Positions 62,012 through 64,000 of a DNA stretch of 64,000 nucleotides are shown here, one piece after another (the stretch's first letter is position 1; each line of letters opens with the position of its first letter). A model generated the notes under the pieces. The model worked only from the letters and a program-made list of their open reading frames with translations. It was not told the origin of the DNA and did no database searches. The stretch covers positions 104,827 through 168,826 of the forward strand of contig DATNPX010000038.1 in NCBI GenBank assembly GCA_036702975.1, given 5' to 3'. This DNA comes from DATNPX01 sp036702975 (GTDB lineage Bacteria; Cyanobacteriota; Vampirovibrionia; Obscuribacterales; Obscuribacteraceae). Both the position numbers and the translations under genes were made by a program.

Positions 62012-63403
62012 CTATCGAGGTAGACCAGCAAATAGAAGGTTTAAAGACTCACACATTGTCGGATGAGTGAACATAACATTGCCAAGGTCTGTGTACGGCA
62101 TCTTCGCCACCATCGCAACTTGAATTGCCGAGACGATTTCGCCCCCTTCATTCGCCAAAATTGAAGCGCCGAGAATTTGTTTGGTCTTTGGCTCGACAAT
62201 CGCCTTCAACAATCCCAGAGTCTGACCGACCGTTTGAGCACGCGGAACCAGGCGCGCGGGAAGCTTAGCAACAACAATCTCCAGCCCCTGCGCTCGCGCC
62301 TCCGCTTCGGTCAAGCCCACGCGCCCAAGTTCAGGCGTAGTGAAAAGCGTATAGGGACATAGCCGTCCGTTCGTTGTGCGCTTGGCATCATAAAGCTGAT
62401 TATCACGCAGTATCCGGAAGTCATCCCACGATAGGTGCGTAAAAAATGGTCCGCCTTTGCAGTCGCCAATTGCCCAAATATCAGGAGCACTTGTTTCGAG
62501 CTTTTCGTTAACCACTATGAAATTGCGAGCATCGGTTTTAACACCGGCGGCTTCGAGGTTAAGATCTTCAGTATTCGGTAATCGCCCGGTAGCAACAAGC
62601 AAATGTGAACAGGAGAAATCTCTGGAACCCGAACTGTCCTTGATTTTGAGAACAGTATCATCACCGTCTTTTGTCACCGAATCAATGCCGCTATTGAAGA
62701 GGATCTTGATTCCTTCCTCTTCCAATATCTCACGTAATTGCGCAGCAATGTCCTCATCTTCGCGTGGCAAAAATCTGTTTGAACGCTCTATCAAGGTTAC
62801 TTCGCATCCAAGTCGCCGGAAAATCTGCGCAAATTCAAGTGCGATGTATCCACCACCGAGAATCGCCAAGTGCGTAGGCAGCACTTCTAGCTCCATCACG
62901 GTCGTGCTTGTCAAATAACCGGATTGTTCGAGACCAGGAATGGACGGAATCGAAGGACGGCTGCCAGTATTTATGTAAATGCGTTTACCGGTAAGAATTT
63001 TTGTGCCGCCGTCATTTAGTGTCACCTCAATCGTCTTCTCGGCAACAAAGCGACCGCGTCCATAGAAAAACTCGAGATTGGCTGTGTGCGTAAACAAGTT
63101 CCAGTGAGTTTTTACCATGCCATCCACGACCGCGTGTTTGCGCTTCAGCGTGGCAGCGAGATTGGGCTCTTTCACTTGGATATTGAATCCGTCAGCGCCC
63201 GCATGTCGGCTCTCAACAAGCATGCGTGTGCTCGCAACCATTGTCTTAGTAGGAATGCAAGCGACGTTGATGCAGGTGCCACCTATCATTCCTTGTTCAA
63301 TCAGCGCCACTTTTCGACCGGCAGGACCCAATGCCATTGCCAGAGATTTTCCACCTTTGCCGCCACCAAATATAATGTCATCAAATTCTTCTGAGTTTGC
63401 CAC
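62012..63403 (-). CDS. Class I pyridine nucleotide-disulfide oxidoreductase (MerA/Lpd-like)
   Basis: 463 aa from ATG 63403. FAD-binding FGGGKGGKSLAMALG (normally GxGxxG, here G-G-G-K-G-G), redox disulfide GTCINVACIPTK, second Rossmann AILGGGYIALEFAQIF, and the AIGDC FAD loop (IWAIGDCKGG). The C-terminal interface FTHPTMCESLN ends in place of the usual HPT-x-x-E dyad. It lacks the N-terminal heavy-metal domain and the C-terminal Cys pair of true mercuric reductase. Substrate unknown. Confidence 0.85.
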   Translation of the reverse strand: MANSEEFDDIIFGGGKGGKSLAMALGPAGRKVALIEQGMIGGTCINVACIPTKTMVASTRMLVESRHAGADGFNIQVKEPNLAATLKRKHAVVDGMVKTHWNLFTHTANLEFFYGRGRFVAEKTIEVTLNDGGTKILTGKRIYINTGSRPSIPSIPGLEQSGYLTSTTVMELEVLPTHLAILGGGYIALEFAQIFRRLGCEVTLIERSNRFLPREDEDIAAQLREILEEEGIKILFNSGIDSVTKDGDDTVLKIKDSSGSRDFSCSHLLVATGRLPNTEDLNLEAAGVKTDARNFIVVNEKLETSAPDIWAIGDCKGGPFFTHLSWDDFRILRDNQLYDAKRTTNGRLCPYTLFTTPELGRVGLTEAEARAQGLEIVVAKLPARLVPRAQTVGQTLGLLKAIVEPKTKQILGASILANEGGEIVSAIQVAMVAKMPYTDLGNVMFTHPTMCESLNLLFAGLPR

Positions 63404-63626
63404 AGTGCATACCTTCCGAGCGCAATATTCCTAGCGACCTTCCGAGAAAACTTCTAAGCGACCAAATGATAGCGACAGAACATTTGCCCGTCTAGCGTCC
63501 ACTGCTGAATGACGACTCGGATAGAGAATGCGGCGGCGGATGACCAGCCAGATCTCGAGTCATTATTAAACTCCGATATAATAAATAACTCCCCCGGATA
63601 ATCGGATAACAGAGGAGCGCGAGGCT

Positions 63627-64000
63627 ATGTCCAAGAACCATGCACTACCGCGCTTTAAAACAACCATTTCAATCGCTCTGGTTGCGACATTTTTCCTCTT
63701 TGCTGTTCCATCACGTGCTGAAGACGTTCCGCCGGTGGTCGGCACATTCGAAGGGATTAATTTTAACGATGGCAAATACTATGCCACGGGTTGGGCTTTG
63801 CAGGAAGGGCATGACGAACCACTGACCGTACATCTGTACGCTGATGCCTCTGCTTACGACAATCCTCCAGGCACCCATATATTATCTGGAACAACAGACC
63901 GTCGGTCGCGAGCAGAACTAAACGTGAAGCATGGTTGCTCGCCGCAAAGCATGCACAATTTCAAGATTTACTTGCCTGACGACATTCTGAAAAAATATGG
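63627..64000 (+). CDS. Secreted hypothetical protein (3' partial)
   Basis: ATG 63627 with GAGGAGCGCGAGGCT as Shine-Dalgarno; the frame is open to the window end. Signal peptide ISIALVATFFLFAVPSRAE. The mature start (YYATGWALQEGHDEPLTVHLY, SGTTDRRSRAELN) looks like a repeat of a secreted beta-domain family that begins with a GWA strand. No stop in the window; full length unknown. Confidence 0.7.
   Translation, partial: MSKNHALPRFKTTISIALVATFFLFAVPSRAEDVPPVVGTFEGINFNDGKYYATGWALQEGHDEPLTVHLYADASAYDNPPGTHILSGTTDRRSRAELNVKHGCSPQSMHNFKIYLPDDILKKY

Noticed and set aside
1..64000. Search for tRNA, rRNA, CRISPR arrays, integrase and prophage genes
   Set aside because: No T-loop/anticodon cloverleaf, no spaced direct-repeat array and no integrase or phage structural gene were recognised by eye.

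Overview
The window is a bacterial chromosome segment of mixed base composition. Secreted proteins with Sec signal peptides, a lipoprotein, GTG/TTG starts and many unknown genes are frequent. It has a classical rhs polymorphic-toxin locus, an IS66 element, a truncated group II intron, a C-terminal NodB-type deacetylase, a YkuD transpeptidase and an RPE65-type carotenoid oxygenase. This mix suggests a large-genome environmental bacterium. A non-photosynthetic cyanobacterial relative (Obscuribacterales/Melainabacteria type) would fit, but no marker gene in the window proves it. No rRNA, tRNA or CRISPR array was seen.

Region 1 (1-31 kb) is an accessory region. After the tail of a LamG-type surface protein comes a 2614-codon rhs gene. 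It carries a cysteine-peptidase-like N-terminal domain, YD repeats split by an insert of eight ~100-residue repeats, an Rhs core and a short variable C-terminal tip. A DUF4279-type immunity gene follows it. The next ~17 kb looks like a graveyard of displaced tip/immunity modules: two decayed DUF1877 copies, three copies of a toxin-tail plus immunity-start junction sequence (11.1, 13.15 and 24.9 kb), an Rhs-core relic, a CPCC protein, and several small immunity-like genes, some fused or frameshifted. A complete 2836-bp IS66-family element with 25-bp terminal repeats and 8-bp target duplications splits a DUF5412 gene whose frame is exactly restored on excision. Further on lie a truncated group II intron, a HELSH-motif protein with a secreted partner, and an AbiE-type toxin-antitoxin pair with direct and inverted repeats in its promoter.

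Region 2 (31-48 kb) is more ordinary: an SDR/DUF2867 protein, a glycosyltransferase-MFS fusion, a carotenoid oxygenase plus DUF2141 pair, a UdgX-like uracil-DNA glycosylase, an agmatinase-family ureohydrolase, an ECF sigma factor behind two GGTATACC palindromes, a macro-domain protein, a fosmidomycin-resistance-type MFS transporter and a catalase-family protein.

Region 3 (48-64 kb) carries an Hsp20, a tight four-gene operon (GNAT/FemAB-like, two half-size SMR/EamA proteins, a DegT-family aminotransferase) that looks like a lipid-linked sugar modification module, a half-size TSUP transporter, a trypsin-like protease with a beta-propeller-like tail, cell-wall enzymes (L,D-transpeptidase, polysaccharide deacetylase, a possible lysozyme-like His-rich protein), and a MerA/Lpd-like flavoprotein. 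The last gene runs off the right edge.
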